A stretch of 64,000 nt of DNA from Streptomyces marianii (GCF_005795905.1 NZ_VAWE01000001.1:2638501-2702500), one strand, 5' to 3'; numbered from the stretch's first letter, positions 25,047-35,074 are shown. Notes: generated from the letters alone by a model not told the origin. Numbers and translations: made by a program.

Positions 25047-26159
25047 TCACAGGCTTCCGACGACCTCCCGGACCGCGTCGATCACCTTCTCCTGCTCGTC
25101 GGCGCGCAGGGAGGGATACATCGGCAGGGAGAAGATCTGGTCGGCCAGCCGCTCGGTCACCGGCAGATCGCCGGGGCCGTAGCCGAGGTGGGCGAATCCG
25201 CTCATCGTGTGGACCGGCCACGGGTAGCTGATGTTCAGATGGATGTCGTAGGCGGTGAGCGCCTCCATGATGCGGTCCCGTTCGGGGTGGCGCACCACGT
25301 ACACGTAGTGGACGTGGTCGTTGCCCTCTGCGGTTCTGGGCAGCACCAGGCCGTCGAGGTCGCCGAGTCCCTCCTCGTAGCGGCAGGCGACGGCCCGGCG
25401 GCCCTTGGCGTAGTCGTCGAGGCGGCGCAGTTTCCGGCGAAGGATCTCGGCCTGTACCTCGTCGAGCCTGCTGTTGTGCCCGGGGGTGCGCACGACGTAG
25501 TAGCGCTCGTCCATGCCGTAGTAGCGCAACCGCCGCAGGCACCGGTCGACTTCCGCGTCGGGCGTGACGACGGCGCCGCCGTCGCCGTAGGCACCGAGGA
25601 CCTTGGTCGGGTAGAAGGAGAAGGCCGCCGCGTGGCCGAGAGTGCCGACCAGCCGTCCGTGGCGGCGGGCGCCATGGGCCTGGGCGCAGTCCTCCAGCAC
25701 CTTCAGGTCGTACTCGGCGGCGAGTTCGAGCACGGGAGTCATGTCCACGCTCTGTCCGTAGAGGTGGACGGGCAACAGGCACCGGGTGCGCGGGCCGATC
25801 ACCGACCGGAGCCGACCGGTGTCCATGAGGTGGTTGTCCTCGTGCACGTCGACGAAGACGGGCGTGGCGCCCACGGCGTCGATGGCGATCACGGTGGGGG
25901 CCGCGGTGTTGGAGACCGTCACGACCTCGTCTCCCGGGCCGATGCCGAGCGCCCGCAGGCCGAGTACCAGCGCGTTGGTGCCGTTGTCGACGCCGGTGCA
26001 GTGCGGCAGTCCGTGATAGGCGGCGAACTCCTCCTCGAAAGAGCGGACGCTTCTCCCGAGAATGAGTTGCCCGGACTCGAATACCGTTTCCACCGCGTCG
26101 AGAATGTCGGCGCGTTCCTTCCGGTATTCATTGAGGTATTGCCAGACGTGGGTGGACAC
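25047..26159 (-). CDS. dnmJ: PLP-dependent sugar 3-aminotransferase
   Basis: This 370-aa DegT/DnrJ/EryC1/StrS aminotransferase installs the 3-amino group of the deoxysugar. The PLP-binding Lys lies in [15 protein letters not shown] near residue 185, and the substrate region [10 protein letters not shown] is typical. It is almost identical in sequence feel to S. peucetius DnrJ (old name), including the N-terminus [12 protein letters not shown], which fixes the GTG start at 26159 with a GGAG site. It lies 22 bp downstream of dnrI and is probably cotranscribed with it. Confidence 0.95.
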   Translation of the reverse strand: MSTHVWQYLNEYRKERADILDAVETVFESGQLILGRSVRSFEEEFAAYHGLPHCTGVDNGTNALVLGLRALGIGPGDEVVTVSNTAAPTVIAIDAVGATPVFVDVHEDNHLMDTGRLRSVIGPRTRCLLPVHLYGQSVDMTPVLELAAEYDLKVLEDCAQAHGARRHGRLVGTLGHAAAFSFYPTKVLGAYGDGGAVVTPDAEVDRCLRRLRYYGMDERYYVVRTPGHNSRLDEVQAEILRRKLRRLDDYAKGRRAVACRYEEGLGDLDGLVLPRTAEGNDHVHYVYVVRHPERDRIMEALTAYDIHLNISYPWPVHTMSGFAHLGYGPGDLPVTERLADQIFSLPMYPSLRADEQEKVIDAVREVVGSL

Positions 26160-26181
26160 GTGACTCCTTGTCGGGGCGCGG

Positions 26182-27000
26182 TCAGGCAAGCGCGACGGAC
26201 GCGGCTGCCGGGACTTCCGGACCGTTCCGATCGATGCCGGGATCGGCCCGCAGAATCGCGTGCTGGAGGTGCTGGAGACGGGCGGACGGTTCCACCCCCA
26301 GCTCATTCACCAGTGTCTTGCGGAGTTTGATGAAGGATTCGAGGGCCTGGCTCGTGCGGCCCGAGCGGTGCAGGGCGATCATGAACTGGGCCCACAGGTT
26401 CTCGTGCATGGGATGGCGCGCGGTGAGCGCCGACAGCTCGGGCAGCAGGCTCGCGTGCCGGCCCAGCCTGAGGTCGGTCTCCACGCGGGCCTCCAGGGCG
26501 CCGAGCCGGCCCTCCTCCAGGCGCGCCACCTCCATACCGATCCTCATGCCGGTGTGCACGTCCACGAGCGCGTCACCGCGCCACAGGCCGAGGGCCTGGC
26601 GAAAGCGTGCGGACGCCAGATCGAGCTCCCCGCGCTCGCACGCCCGCTTGCCCTCCTCGGCGAGACGCTCGAAGGCGTGCACGTCGGTGTGGGTGGGGTC
26701 CACGTCGAGCAGGTAGCCGCCGTAGCAGGTGCGCAGCACGTCCTTGGCGGGTCCGTTGTGGCTCGCGCCGAGGGCCACGGTGATGCCCCTGCGCACCTGG
26801 AGGATGTAGGTCTGAAGGGTGGTCAGCGCGCTCGCCGGGGGCTGGGTCCCCCAGAGCTCCTCCATCAGCGCGGGCACAGGCACCACGGTTCCCGCCTGGA
26901 GTGCGAGCAGTGAGAGTACTTGTCGCGGTTTTCGGGCTATCGGGGTCACCGACGTGCCATTGTGGTGTGCGACAAGCGGGCCCAACATATTGATCTGCAT
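26182..27000 (-). CDS. dnrI: SARP-family pathway activator DnrI
   Basis: This 272-aa Streptomyces antibiotic regulatory protein has an OmpR-like winged HTH at the N-terminus (about residues 1-95, with [15 protein letters not shown] as part of the recognition region) and a bacterial transcriptional activation domain behind it ([16 protein letters not shown] to about 240). DnrI binds heptameric direct repeats containing TCGAG and turns on the resistance and structural genes. DnrN in turn activates dnrI. The length equals that of S. peucetius DnrI. It reads with dnmJ; its promoter must lie in the 212 bp before the doxA terminator. Confidence 0.95.
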   Translation of the reverse strand: MQINMLGPLVAHHNGTSVTPIARKPRQVLSLLALQAGTVVPVPALMEELWGTQPPASALTTLQTYILQVRRGITVALGASHNGPAKDVLRTCYGGYLLDVDPTHTDVHAFERLAEEGKRACERGELDLASARFRQALGLWRGDALVDVHTGMRIGMEVARLEEGRLGALEARVETDLRLGRHASLLPELSALTARHPMHENLWAQFMIALHRSGRTSQALESFIKLRKTLVNELGVEPSARLQHLQHAILRADPGIDRNGPEVPAAASVALA

Positions 27001-27212
27001 TGCCGGTGCTCCCTCTGTGGCGTTCCGATCGCGTCAGCAGGTGGCATATTTCCGGCGGCCGAAGGATGTTCTCGGCGGCCCCGTTTGTTCGCTCCATCCT
27101 CGCAAGTGAATGCCCGTCATGAAAGTGTGTGCGGCACTTGCTGGAATTAATTCGTCACATCTTGATGTGAGAAAGTCACAGTGGTGCGCCGGGGATGCTG
27201 TCCGCACCGGTA
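27001..27212. promoter_or_regulatory. dnrI promoter region
   Basis: This 212-bp segment upstream of dnrI is notably less GC-rich than its surroundings, especially 27105-27180, where TTAATT and a TTGATGTGA-like stretch occur. This fits a promoter with regulator sites; DnrN is known to act on this promoter in S. peucetius. I could not assign a precise DnrN site. Confidence 0.45.
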
Positions 27213-27265
27213 CACGGCACGGCACCGCCCACCGCGCCGTGCGCGGTGGGCGGTGCCGTGCCGTG
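27213..27265. terminator. Long perfect hairpin terminator after doxA
   Basis: Two 25-base arms (27213-27237 and 27241-27265) are exactly complementary, with a 3-base loop. The hairpin starts 18 bp beyond the doxA stop and insulates the dpsG-dnrU-dnrV-doxA operon from the dnrI promoter. Confidence 0.85.
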
Positions 27266-27282
27266 CCGTGGTGGCCGGCGGA

Positions 27283-28551
27283 TCAGCGCAGCCAGGCAGG
27301 CAGTTCGGTGAGCCGGGCCGTCTGGGCCCCCTTCCGGCTCCACCGCAACTCGGCGTAGGGCACGGCCAGTCGGGCCGCGGGAAACCTGCTGCGCAGCACG
27401 CCGATCATCGTGCGCGACTCCAGCTGGGCCAACTGCTCCCCGATGCAGTAGTGCGGGCCGTCGCCGAAGGTGAGCCGCCGCCGCGAGGGACGGTCCGGGT
27501 GGAAGGTGTGCGGCTCGTCGTGATGGCGGCCGTCGGTGTTGGTGCCCTCGATGTCCACGAGCACCGGCGCTCCGCGGGGCAGCCGGACGCCGCCGATGGT
27601 CACCTCCGTGGCGGCGAACCGCCACAACGTGTAGGGCACCGGCGGGTGGTAGCGCAACGCCTCCTCCACGAACCGGGAGACGGCGTCGTCGTCGGCGTCC
27701 GCCGCGAGGCGGCCCGTCAGGACCTCCGCGAGCAGGAAGCCCAGGAAGGAGCCGGTGGTGTCGTGGCCCGCGAAGACGAGCCCGGTGATCATGTAGACGA
27801 GCTGGTCGTCGGAGACCGAGTCGAACTCGGCCTGCGCGCGTTCGTACAGCACGCGGGTCATGGTCCGGGTGTCGTTCCGCCGAGCTGAGTGCACGGCTTC
27901 GAGGAGCAGGCTCTCCAGGGCCGAGGTGTCCGGCACGCCCCCGGCCGGGTCATCGCCGTCGCCCCCGCCGCTCTGCGCGCCGCCGAGGCCGAGTACCTTG
28001 AGGACGCTGACGGCCTCGCGCGCCATCGCCGGGTCGGTGACCGGCACGCCGAGCAGCTCGCAGATGACCAACAGCGGGAAGTGGTACGCGAAGCCGCCGA
28101 TCAGCTCGGCGGGTTTGCCCGACCTGGCGGAGTCGTCGGCGAGTTCGGTGAGCAGCCGGTCGGCGATCGCGGCGATGCGGTCCGTCCACTCGGCCAGCCG
28201 GCGCGGGTTGAACGCGGGTGCGTGGATGCGGCGCAGGCGCCGGTGGGCCTCGCCGTCCACCGCGATGAGGGTGAGCGGACGCAGCTCCGGGACGGGGCTG
28301 TCGAGACCGTCGTCCACCCCCCGCCAGGCGGCTGGGGCGAGGTCGGGATCCTTCACGAACCGGGGATCGGCCAGCACCTCTCGGGCGAGGGCGTCATCGG
28401 TGACGACCCAGGCGGGTCCGCCCGCGGGGGCGTTCACCTCGACGACCGGGCCCGCCTCCCGGAAGGCGTCGTGCACCTCGGGCTTGCGCTGCATGGTCAT
28501 CATGGGACACGCGAACGGGTCGGCGGCCACCCGGGGCGCCTCGCCGCTCAC
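27283..28551 (-). CDS. doxA: DoxA cytochrome P450 (C-13/C-14 oxidase)
   Basis: This 422-aa soluble P450 oxidises the anthracycline side chain: C-13 hydroxylation and oxidation to the ketone, then less efficient C-14 hydroxylation to doxorubicin-type product. It has the I-helix motif AGHDTTGS, the ExxR-type helix, and the heme-binding [12 protein letters not shown] with Cys369. The sequence is very close to S. peucetius DoxA (residue stretch [20 protein letters not shown]). The GTG start overlaps the dnrV stop (GTGA). Its presence predicts a 13-keto product after ester removal by DnrP. Confidence 0.95.
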   Translation of the reverse strand: MSGEAPRVAADPFACPMMTMQRKPEVHDAFREAGPVVEVNAPAGGPAWVVTDDALAREVLADPRFVKDPDLAPAAWRGVDDGLDSPVPELRPLTLIAVDGEAHRRLRRIHAPAFNPRRLAEWTDRIAAIADRLLTELADDSARSGKPAELIGGFAYHFPLLVICELLGVPVTDPAMAREAVSVLKVLGLGGAQSGGGDGDDPAGGVPDTSALESLLLEAVHSARRNDTRTMTRVLYERAQAEFDSVSDDQLVYMITGLVFAGHDTTGSFLGFLLAEVLTGRLAADADDDAVSRFVEEALRYHPPVPYTLWRFAATEVTIGGVRLPRGAPVLVDIEGTNTDGRHHDEPHTFHPDRPSRRRLTFGDGPHYCIGEQLAQLESRTMIGVLRSRFPAARLAVPYAELRWSRKGAQTARLTELPAWLR

Positions 28552-29375
28552 GACGCACCGCCCGCCGCTGCGGGGTACGCCTCCCGCAGTTCGACCACCG
28601 AGAAACCGGCCCCGTGCGGGTCGAGCAGGTCCGCACGCCGTCCCCTGGGCGTGTCGGCGGGCTCGTTCTCGACGGAGCCGCCGAGTTCCACGGCGCGCCG
28701 GGCCGTCGCGTCACAGTCGCGCACGGCGAACAGCACGGCCCAGTGCGGCCGTACCGCGCCGGTGACGCCCAGCTCCCGGGTGCCGGCGACCGGTGTGTCA
28801 CCGATGTGCCAGACCGGGTCGGTCACGCCCTCCAGGCCGGTTTCGGCCGGAGCCAGTCCGAGGGTCGCCGGGTAGAAGTCCCGGGCGGTGCCGATGCCGT
28901 CGGTCACCAGCTCGACCCAGCCGACCGAGCCGGGCACGCCGGTCACCTCCGCGCCCTCCATGACCCCCTTGCGCCAGACCGCGAACGCGGCACCGGCGGG
29001 GTCGGCGAAGACCGCCATCCGGCCGAGGCCCAGGACGTCCATCGGGGTCATGATGACCTCGCCGCCCGCCGTCTCGACCCGCTTGGTCAGTGCGTCGGCG
29101 TCGTCGGTGGCGAAGTACACGGTCCAGATCGCCGGCATGCCGTGCTGGTCGTTCCCGGGCCCGTACGGCCGGTGGTACGGGGTGTCGATCTGGTGGCGGG
29201 CGACCGCGGCGACCAGCTTCCCGTCGGAGCTGAACGTCGTGTATCCCCCGGCGCCCGGGTCGCTGACCACGGTGGCGGTCCAGCCGAGCAGGCCGGTGTA
29301 GAAGTCGGCCGAGGCGGCGACATCGGGCGACCCGAGGTCGAACCATGCGGGAGCGCCGGGCGCGAACCTGGTCAC
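28548..29375 (-). CDS. dnrV: DnrV, glyoxalase-fold partner of DoxA
   Basis: This is a two-domain vicinal-oxygen-chelate (glyoxalase/bleomycin-resistance fold) protein of 275 aa. Each half opens with a similar WFDLGSPD or WVELVTDG block, followed by [10 protein letters not shown] or [10 protein letters not shown]. In S. peucetius DnrV enhances DoxA-dependent C-14 hydroxylation, perhaps by binding the drug; its exact reaction is not established. GTG 29375 has AAAGGAAC upstream and starts right before homology, which I prefer to an ATG 27 bp upstream that lacks a ribosome site. It overlaps doxA. Confidence 0.88.
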   Translation of the reverse strand: MTRFAPGAPAWFDLGSPDVAASADFYTGLLGWTATVVSDPGAGGYTTFSSDGKLVAAVARHQIDTPYHRPYGPGNDQHGMPAIWTVYFATDDADALTKRVETAGGEVIMTPMDVLGLGRMAVFADPAGAAFAVWRKGVMEGAEVTGVPGSVGWVELVTDGIGTARDFYPATLGLAPAETGLEGVTDPVWHIGDTPVAGTRELGVTGAVRPHWAVLFAVRDCDATARRAVELGGSVENEPADTPRGRRADLLDPHGAGFSVVELREAYPAAAGGAS

Positions 29376-29463
29376 GGATCGTTCCTTTCGATGGATCGGC
29401 ACACGAGCGTCTGCGCTCGCGGATGAGACGGACCTGCGGGCGCGGCGCGGCGGACGGCCGCCG

Positions 29464-30327
29464 TCACCGCGCGGTGTCGCCGACGGCGGCCGCGCCGGCC
29501 TCCCAGAGCTTCGCTGCGAGGCCGGCGTCGGCGGTCGGGCCGCTCACCGGGGACAGCCGCCGGTCGGCGTAGTAGCCGCCCGGGGTCAACTCCCCTGCCG
29601 GCGCGCCCGCCAGCCACACGAGGGTGTCGGCGCCCTTCGCCGAGGAGCGCAGGAAGGGGTTGAACCGGAAGTAGGACGAGGCGACCGTGCCCCGTCCGAT
29701 GCGGGTGCGGACCTGGCCGGGGTGATAGCTGACCGCCAGCACGTCCGGCCAGCGCCTGGCGGCCTCCGCCGCGGTCATGATGTTGGCCTGTTTGGACGTG
29801 CCGTACGCCTGGCCCGCGCTGTAGCGGTGACGGTCGCCGTTGAGGTCGTCCGGGTCGATCCGGCCCTGGGTGTACGCGTCGGACGAGGTGAGGATCAGCC
29901 GCCCGCCCGCGAGCCGCTCCCGCAGCAGCCGTGCCAGCAGGAAGCCCGCGAGATGGTTGACCTGGACCGTGGCCTCGAAGCCGTCCGGGGTCGTGGTGCG
30001 CGACCAGAACATGCCGCCGGCGTTGCTGGCCATGACGTCGACGCGCGGGTACCGGTCCCGCAGCCGCTCTCCCAGGTCGCGTACCTGGCGCAGCTCGGCG
30101 AAGTCCGCGCGGAAGGCGTCCGGGGCCGGGCCGGCGGTCCGGGCCACCTCGTTCGTGACGGTCTTCAGTCGCTCGGGATCCCGGCCGACGAGCACGACGT
30201 GGGCCCCCTGCCGGGCGACCGCGAGGGCCGCCGCCCGGCCGATGCCGGACGTGGCCCCGGTGACCAGCACCGTCCGGCTCGACAGGCCGCCGTCCGGTGT
30301 CCCGTGGTGCGGGGCGGAGGGCGTCAT
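29464..30327 (-). CDS. dnrU: DnrU short-chain ketoreductase
   Basis: This 287-aa short-chain dehydrogenase has the NADP motif [13 protein letters not shown] near residue 22 and the catalytic Tyr-Lys in YGTSKQAN near 180. In S. peucetius DnrU reduces the 13-keto group, giving the (13S)-dihydro side product, so it works against doxorubicin yield. The ATG overlaps the dpsG stop. It may have another ketone as substrate here because the sugar chemistry differs. Confidence 0.88.
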   Translation of the reverse strand: MTPSAPHHGTPDGGLSSRTVLVTGATSGIGRAAALAVARQGAHVVLVGRDPERLKTVTNEVARTAGPAPDAFRADFAELRQVRDLGERLRDRYPRVDVMASNAGGMFWSRTTTPDGFEATVQVNHLAGFLLARLLRERLAGGRLILTSSDAYTQGRIDPDDLNGDRHRYSAGQAYGTSKQANIMTAAEAARRWPDVLAVSYHPGQVRTRIGRGTVASSYFRFNPFLRSSAKGADTLVWLAGAPAGELTPGGYYADRRLSPVSGPTADAGLAAKLWEAGAAAVGDTAR

Positions 30328-30578
30328 ACCGCCGCCCGCAGCCTCTCGTTGACGAAGACCAGCATGCCGTGCGGCGTCCTGATCTCCGCCAGTTCCTCCT
30401 CGGGCAGTTTCACCCCGTAGGTCCGCTCGATGCGGTTGACCGTTTCCAGGACGGCCAGGGAGTCGTACCCGAGGTCCTCGAAGGTCACGGCGTCCGCGTC
30501 CGCCAGGTCGGGGGCCTCGTCCTCCCCCATGCTCTGCCGCATGATCTCCCGCAGTTCCGCCAGGCTGAGCTCAGCCAT
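30324..30578 (-). CDS. dpsG: Type II PKS acyl carrier protein
   Basis: This 84-aa acyl carrier protein holds the growing decaketide. The phosphopantetheine Ser is Ser40 in [13 protein letters not shown]. It is unusual that the ACP gene lies about 7 kb from the ketosynthases, but this separation is a known trait of daunorubicin-type clusters. It starts the operon dpsG-dnrU-dnrV-doxA and is divergent from the dpsH-like gene. Confidence 0.95.
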   Translation of the reverse strand: MAELSLAELREIMRQSMGEDEAPDLADADAVTFEDLGYDSLAVLETVNRIERTYGVKLPEEELAEIRTPHGMLVFVNERLRAAV

Positions 30579-30806
30579 CCCTGCTCCTCCGTACCGGTTG
30601 CTGCACGACGTGTACGGCCCGATCGGGACCGCGGCGACCACCCTCGGTTCCGCAGGTCCAGTCGTACTGGAGCGGCGGTGGACCGGCGGTTGTCCGCCCT
30701 GCCTCGAGTCGCGCGGAACAGGTTGGGCACGGCGCCGACCGGCGGGCGCACGCGGCCGGGCCGGGACCGGGCCACCCGAGGCCATCACACGACCCAAGGG
30801 ACAACC
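30579..30806. promoter_or_regulatory. Divergent dpsG / dpsH-dnmT promoter region
   Basis: This is 228 bp between divergent starts, with a TCGAGTC heptamer at 30704-30710 and good ribosome sites at both edges. It should drive both the dpsG operon and the dpsH-dnmT-dnrH-dnrE operon. DnrI binding is inferred. Confidence 0.4.
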
Positions 30807-31262
30807 ATGGACGCGCTCCCGGCTGACGACGTGCCGACGACCGAGTCGGCGGATTCGGCGGACCCCGGCATCTACCTCCAGGTACAGCGGTTCTACGCCC
30901 GGCAGATGCAGCTCTTGGACGACGGCAGGGCCGAGGACTGGGCACGCACGTTCGCGCACGACGGCGTCTTCGAGGTGGGCCGCGAGGCCGTCCGCGGGGC
31001 CGCGGACATCGCGCGGGCGGCACGGCGGACCACGGACCGGTTCGCCGCCGAAGGGATCGCCCGCCGACACTGGATCGGCATGCTGACCGTCGACGGAAAG
31101 CCCGACGAGGTCACGGCCCGCAGCTACGCGGTGGTGCTGGAGACGCCGCGCGACGGCGACCCGGTGCTGCGCCGCAGCACCGGGTGCACGGACATCCTGG
31201 TGCGGGAGGCGGGCGAGTGGCGCGTCAAACACCGCACCGTCACCCGGGACGGGCTGGACTGA
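30807..31262 (+). CDS. dpsH: SnoaL/NTF2-fold protein, DpsH position
   Basis: This 151-aa protein has the NTF2/SnoaL-like fold (YLQVQRFYARQMQLLDDGRA opening helix, then WARTFAHDGVFEVG, and a C-terminal WRVKHRTVTRDGLD strand). It sits directly upstream of dnmT, where I recall dpsH lying in S. peucetius; DpsH influences the cyclisation and fidelity of the polyketide. A competing idea is a SnoaL2/AclR-like subunit that works with a short-chain reductase in ring hydroxylation, since dnrE lies in the same operon. The fold is clear, the function is not, and the symbol rests on position. Confidence 0.65.
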   Translation: MDALPADDVPTTESADSADPGIYLQVQRFYARQMQLLDDGRAEDWARTFAHDGVFEVGREAVRGAADIARAARRTTDRFAAEGIARRHWIGMLTVDGKPDEVTARSYAVVLETPRDGDPVLRRSTGCTDILVREAGEWRVKHRTVTRDGLD

Positions 31263-31264
31263 CC

Positions 31265-32830
31265 ATGCGTGCTCTCCCGGCCCTCTCGGTGCGCCGGCAC
31301 AGCGGCGCCGCGATGACCGCCCAGATCGCCCGGTCCGTCCTCGCCCGGGACGGCCTGGGCGGCGGCATGGACCGTTTCTGGGCGTGGTACGCCGACCGCT
31401 CCGCACAGGTCGTGCACCGCACCGAGCGGATTCCGCTGGACGCCCTCAAGGGGTGGAACCGCCACCCGGTCAGCGGGACCGTCTCCCATCACACGGGCAG
31501 GTTCTTCAGCGTCGAGGGACTGGACGTGCACATCCCGGGCGCTCCCGTGCCGCGCTGGTCCCAGCCGATCCTGAACCAGCCCGAGGTGGGCATCCTCGGC
31601 TTCCTGGTGAAGGAGTGCCAGGGGGTCCTGCACTGCCTCGTCCAGGCCAAGTTCGAGCCCGGCAACCCGGGCGGGCTACAGCTCTCGCCGACGGTCCAGG
31701 CCACTCGCAGCAACTACACGCGCGTGCACGGCGGCAAGGCCATCCCGTATCTGGAACACTTCCGCGACACCGCCGAACGGCAGGTGGTCGCCGACGTGCT
31801 CCAGTCCGAACAGGGGTCCTGGTTCTACCGCAAGCGCAACCGCAACATGATCGTCCGGGTGTCCGGCGAGGTCCCGCCGCACGAGGACTTCCACTGGCTG
31901 ACGCTGGGTCAGCTGCACCGTTTGCTGGGGGTCGAGAACCTCGTGAACATGGACGCGAGAACGGTACTGGCCTGCCTGCCGTTCGCGAGCGAGGGGCCGC
32001 ACCCGCTGGCCGACGCGGAACCGGCCGGAGCCGACGGCCCCGGCGGCGCCCATCCCGTGGTCCCCGGTCGTCCCGACGGCGGCGCGGGCCGGGTGGACGC
32101 CGGTTTCCACCGCTCCGTCGTGCGGTCGTGCACGGCAGCCGAGGGCAGCCTGCACAGCACCGTGGGCATCGTCAGCTGGATCGCCGACCTGCGCAGCCGC
32201 ACCGACGTGATCACCCGCCCGGCCGCGCTGAACGCGCTGCCGCAGTGGTACGAGCGGGACGGCGTGATCGCCCATGAGAGCGGACGCTTCCTGGAAGTGA
32301 CGGCCGTCGACGTGACGGCCGCCTCACGGGAGGTGCCCGGCTGGTGCCAGCCGATGATCGAGCCCAAGGACCAAGGGGTCGCGGCCTTCCTGGTCCGCCG
32401 GATCGACGGGGTCCTGCACGTCCTGGCGCACGCGCGCGTGGAGCCCGGCTATGTCGACGTCGTGGAGATCGCGCCCACCGTGCAGTGCACCCCGGGCAGT
32501 CTGCACGCCCTGCCCCCGGAGGCCAGGCCCCGCTACCTCGACGCCGTGCTGGAGGCCCCGCCCGAGCGCGTGCGCTTTGCGACCGCCCTCGCGGAGGAAG
32601 GAGGGCGCTTCTACCACGCGGTGAACACCTACGTGATCGTCGAAGCCGACCACGACATCCCGGACGGTGGCGACTACCGCTGGCTGACGCTCCACCAACT
32701 GGTCAGGCTGCTGCGTCACTCCCACTACGTCAACGTCCAGGCGCGCACCCTGGTCGCCTGTCTCCACAGCCTGTCCGTGGGCTCGCCCGTCACCCGCTCG
32801 GCCGTGCCGTCCGCCCCGTCCCGGAGGTGA
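31265..32830 (+). CDS. dnmT: NDP-hexose 2,3-dehydratase
   Basis: This EvaA/DnmT-type enzyme removes the C-2 hydroxyl of the 4-keto-6-deoxyhexose, giving the 3,4-diketo sugar that DnmJ aminates. The 521-aa protein consists of two homologous halves, typical of the family. Each has a block like FWAWYADRS, HHTGRFFSVEG (first half) or HESGRFLEVTA (second half), and WLTLGQLHRLL or WLTLHQLVRLL, followed by VNMDARTVLACL or VNVQARTLVACL. The ATG at 31265 is two bases past the upstream stop; an ATG at 31313 is an alternative. Confidence 0.92.
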   Translation: MRALPALSVRRHSGAAMTAQIARSVLARDGLGGGMDRFWAWYADRSAQVVHRTERIPLDALKGWNRHPVSGTVSHHTGRFFSVEGLDVHIPGAPVPRWSQPILNQPEVGILGFLVKECQGVLHCLVQAKFEPGNPGGLQLSPTVQATRSNYTRVHGGKAIPYLEHFRDTAERQVVADVLQSEQGSWFYRKRNRNMIVRVSGEVPPHEDFHWLTLGQLHRLLGVENLVNMDARTVLACLPFASEGPHPLADAEPAGADGPGGAHPVVPGRPDGGAGRVDAGFHRSVVRSCTAAEGSLHSTVGIVSWIADLRSRTDVITRPAALNALPQWYERDGVIAHESGRFLEVTAVDVTAASREVPGWCQPMIEPKDQGVAAFLVRRIDGVLHVLAHARVEPGYVDVVEIAPTVQCTPGSLHALPPEARPRYLDAVLEAPPERVRFATALAEEGGRFYHAVNTYVIVEADHDIPDGGDYRWLTLHQLVRLLRHSHYVNVQARTLVACLHSLSVGSPVTRSAVPSAPSRR

Positions 32831-32837
32831 GTTCCCC

Positions 32838-34169
32838 GTGCGCGTCCTGTTCGCGACCATGGCCGCGCGGTCCCATGTCTACGCCCAGGTCACCCTGGCG
32901 TCGGCACTGAGGACCGCTGGGCACGAAGTGCTCGTGGCCAGCCAGCCCGACGTCCTCGACGACATCGTCCGGGCCGGTCTCACCGCCGTACGGATCGGCG
33001 AGGACCTCAACATCGAGGAGGAGACCCGGGAGGCCAACGCCGGCTTCGAGGGCGACCGCAACCTCGGCGGTCTCGCCATGAGCAACACCCGCTACGACCC
33101 CTTTCCGTCGGACCACGCGCTCGGCATGTTCACCGCGATGACCGCCTTGGTCTTCCAGAACGTGTGCCCCGAGCCCATGGTCGACGACCTCGTCGGCCTC
33201 GCCCTTGACTGGCGGCCGGACCTCGTGGTCTGGGATCCGCTGACCCTGGCCGGTCCGGTGGCCGCCCGGCTCAGCGGGGCGGCGCACGCCCGGCTGCTGT
33301 TCGGCCCGGACCAGATGGGCCGGAACAGGACGGCGTTCCGTGCCCTGCTGGACCGGCAGCCGCCCGAGCTGCGCGACGACCCGCTGGCCGAGTGGCTCAC
33401 CTGGACGCTGGAGCGGTGCGGCGGCGGCGCCGGGGACATGAGCGAGGAACTGGTCCTCGGGCAGTGGACGATCGACCCCACACCGCCGTCGATGCGCATC
33501 CCCCTGGACCTGCCCTGGGTGCCGGTGCGCTACGTGCCGTACAACGGGCCCTCCCTGCTCCCGGACTGGCTGCGTGAGCCGCCCCGCCACCCGCGGCGCC
33601 TATGCCTGACCCTCGGCGTGTCGCTCGGCGAGGCGACGGGTGCCGGCACGGTCGCCGCCTCCGACATCCTCGCGGCCGTGGACGGCCTGGACGTGGAGGT
33701 CGTCGCCACCCTGCCGCGGGAGCTGCGCGAGCAACTCGGCACCCTGCCGGCGAACGTGCGGGCCGTGGACTTCGTCCCGCTGAACGCCCTGCTGCCGTCC
33801 TGCTCGGGCATTATCCATCACGGTGGTTCCGGCACGTTCATGACGGCCCTGGTGCACGCGATACCGCAGCTGGTCGTGCCCGACATGATGTGGGACGCCA
33901 TGGAGAAGGCGCACAGCCTGGCCCGCAGCGGTGCGGGCGGTTACGTGGACGCCGGGGACGTTTCGCCGGAGCTGCTGCGCGAGCGCGTGCTCGCCCTGCT
34001 CGACGATCCTTCCTACGCCACCGGGGCGCGCCGGGTGCGCGCCGAGATCGTCGGAACGCCGAGCCCGAACGACATCGTGCCCGTGCTGGAGCGGCTGACC
34101 GCCGAGCACCGGGCCGGCGGGACGGAGCGGCGCCCGGTGCTCAAGTCGCCTTCCACCAGCGGTGCCTAG
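32838..34169 (+). CDS. dnrH: Anthracycline glycosyltransferase (second GT)
   Basis: This 443-aa GT-B glycosyltransferase of the DnrS/AknS/DesVII group has an N-terminal acceptor domain (MAARSHVYAQVTLASALR) and a C-terminal nucleotide-sugar domain with the HHGGSGTF donor motif near residue 335. Lying between dnmT and dnrE, it matches dnrH, which in S. peucetius attaches a second sugar-derived unit leading to baumycin-like conjugates. No dedicated P450-like activator is adjacent, so it either needs none or shares DnrQ. It predicts a disaccharide or modified second sugar in the product. Confidence 0.85.
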   Translation: MRVLFATMAARSHVYAQVTLASALRTAGHEVLVASQPDVLDDIVRAGLTAVRIGEDLNIEEETREANAGFEGDRNLGGLAMSNTRYDPFPSDHALGMFTAMTALVFQNVCPEPMVDDLVGLALDWRPDLVVWDPLTLAGPVAARLSGAAHARLLFGPDQMGRNRTAFRALLDRQPPELRDDPLAEWLTWTLERCGGGAGDMSEELVLGQWTIDPTPPSMRIPLDLPWVPVRYVPYNGPSLLPDWLREPPRHPRRLCLTLGVSLGEATGAGTVAASDILAAVDGLDVEVVATLPRELREQLGTLPANVRAVDFVPLNALLPSCSGIIHHGGSGTFMTALVHAIPQLVVPDMMWDAMEKAHSLARSGAGGYVDAGDVSPELLRERVLALLDDPSYATGARRVRAEIVGTPSPNDIVPVLERLTAEHRAGGTERRPVLKSPSTSGA

Positions 34170-34178
34170 CCTCGCCGT

Positions 34179-34934
34179 ATGGAGAACACACAGCGATCCG
34201 TGATCGTGACCGGCGGCGGCTCCGGCATCGGACGAGCCGTCGCGCGCGCCTTCGCTGCCCGGGGCGAACGTGTCCTCGTCGTGGGCAGGACTCCCGGTCC
34301 GCTGGCAGAAACGGCGGGCGGGCACAAGGACGCGCACACGCTGGCCGTGGACATCACCGACGCCGGGGCGCCGGAGGCGGTCGCCCGGGCGGTGCGCGAG
34401 CGGCTCGGCGGCGTGGTCGACGTGCTCGTGAACAATGCCTCCACGGCCGCCTTCGGACACCTGGGCGAGCTGGACCGGACCGCAGTGGAGGCGCAGGTGG
34501 CCACGAACCTCGTGGCCCCCGTGCTGCTCACCCAGGCGCTGCTCGGCCCGCTGGAGGCCGCTTCAGGTCTGGTGGTGAACATCGGTTCGGCGGGCGCGCT
34601 CGGCCGGCGGGCCTGGCCGGGGAACGCGGTGTACGGGGCGGCCAAGGCGGGCCTGGACCTGCTGACCCGGTCCTGGGCCGTGGAACTCGGTCCCCGCGGC
34701 ATCCGCGTGGCCGGTGTCGCCCCGGGGGTGGTCGAGACCGGCGCGGGGGTCCGGGCCGGGATGTCCCAGGAGGCGTACGACGACTTCCTGGAGGCCATGG
34801 GGCCGCGCGTCCCGCTCGGGCGCGTGGGCCGACCCGAGGACGTCGCGTGGTGGGTGGTGCGGCTCGCCGATCCCGAAGCCGCCTACACCAGCGGTGCCGT
34901 CCTGGCCGTGGACGGGGGCCTCTCGGTGACGTGA
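34179..34934 (+). CDS. dnrE: Short-chain ketoreductase, probable aklaviketone reductase
   Basis: This 251-aa short-chain dehydrogenase has the cofactor motif [13 protein letters not shown] near residue 12, the NNAS stretch, and the YGAAK catalytic pair near 153. By position after dnrH and before the convergent dpsF, and because dpsE and dnrU account for the other reductases, it is the best candidate for the C-7 reduction of aklaviketone to aklavinone (DnrE/AknU). A SnoaW-like role with the SnoaL-fold protein cannot be excluded. There is no strong ribosome site before the ATG. Confidence 0.75.
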   Translation: MENTQRSVIVTGGGSGIGRAVARAFAARGERVLVVGRTPGPLAETAGGHKDAHTLAVDITDAGAPEAVARAVRERLGGVVDVLVNNASTAAFGHLGELDRTAVEAQVATNLVAPVLLTQALLGPLEAASGLVVNIGSAGALGRRAWPGNAVYGAAKAGLDLLTRSWAVELGPRGIRVAGVAPGVVETGAGVRAGMSQEAYDDFLEAMGPRVPLGRVGRPEDVAWWVVRLADPEAAYTSGAVLAVDGGLSVT

Positions 34935-34948
34935 GGCTCACCGGCCCG

Positions 34949-34978
34949 GAGCTCGGGCAGGGCGCCCTGCCCGAGCTC
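34949..34978. terminator. Perfect 30-bp palindrome terminator after dnrE
   Basis: Bases 34949-34978 form a perfect palindrome (15 + 15 bp) that starts 15 bp after the dnrE stop. It is the first of two hairpins separating dnrE from the convergent dpsF and probably stops rightward transcription. Confidence 0.8.
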
Positions 34979-35019
34979 GCCGGGGGGCGAACCGCCCTGA
35001 ACACCGGCCCGAAACGCGG

Positions 35020-35053
35020 CGGGCCCTGCCCCGAGGAATCGGGGCAGGGCCCG
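35020..35053. terminator. Hairpin terminator after dpsF
   Basis: Two 15-bp perfectly complementary arms (35020-35034 and 35039-35053) have a 4-base loop and end 21 bp before the dpsF stop on the minus strand. It likely ends the dpsE-dpsF transcript. Confidence 0.8.
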
Positions 35054-35074
35054 TGCCGGCTCGGGACGCTCGTC

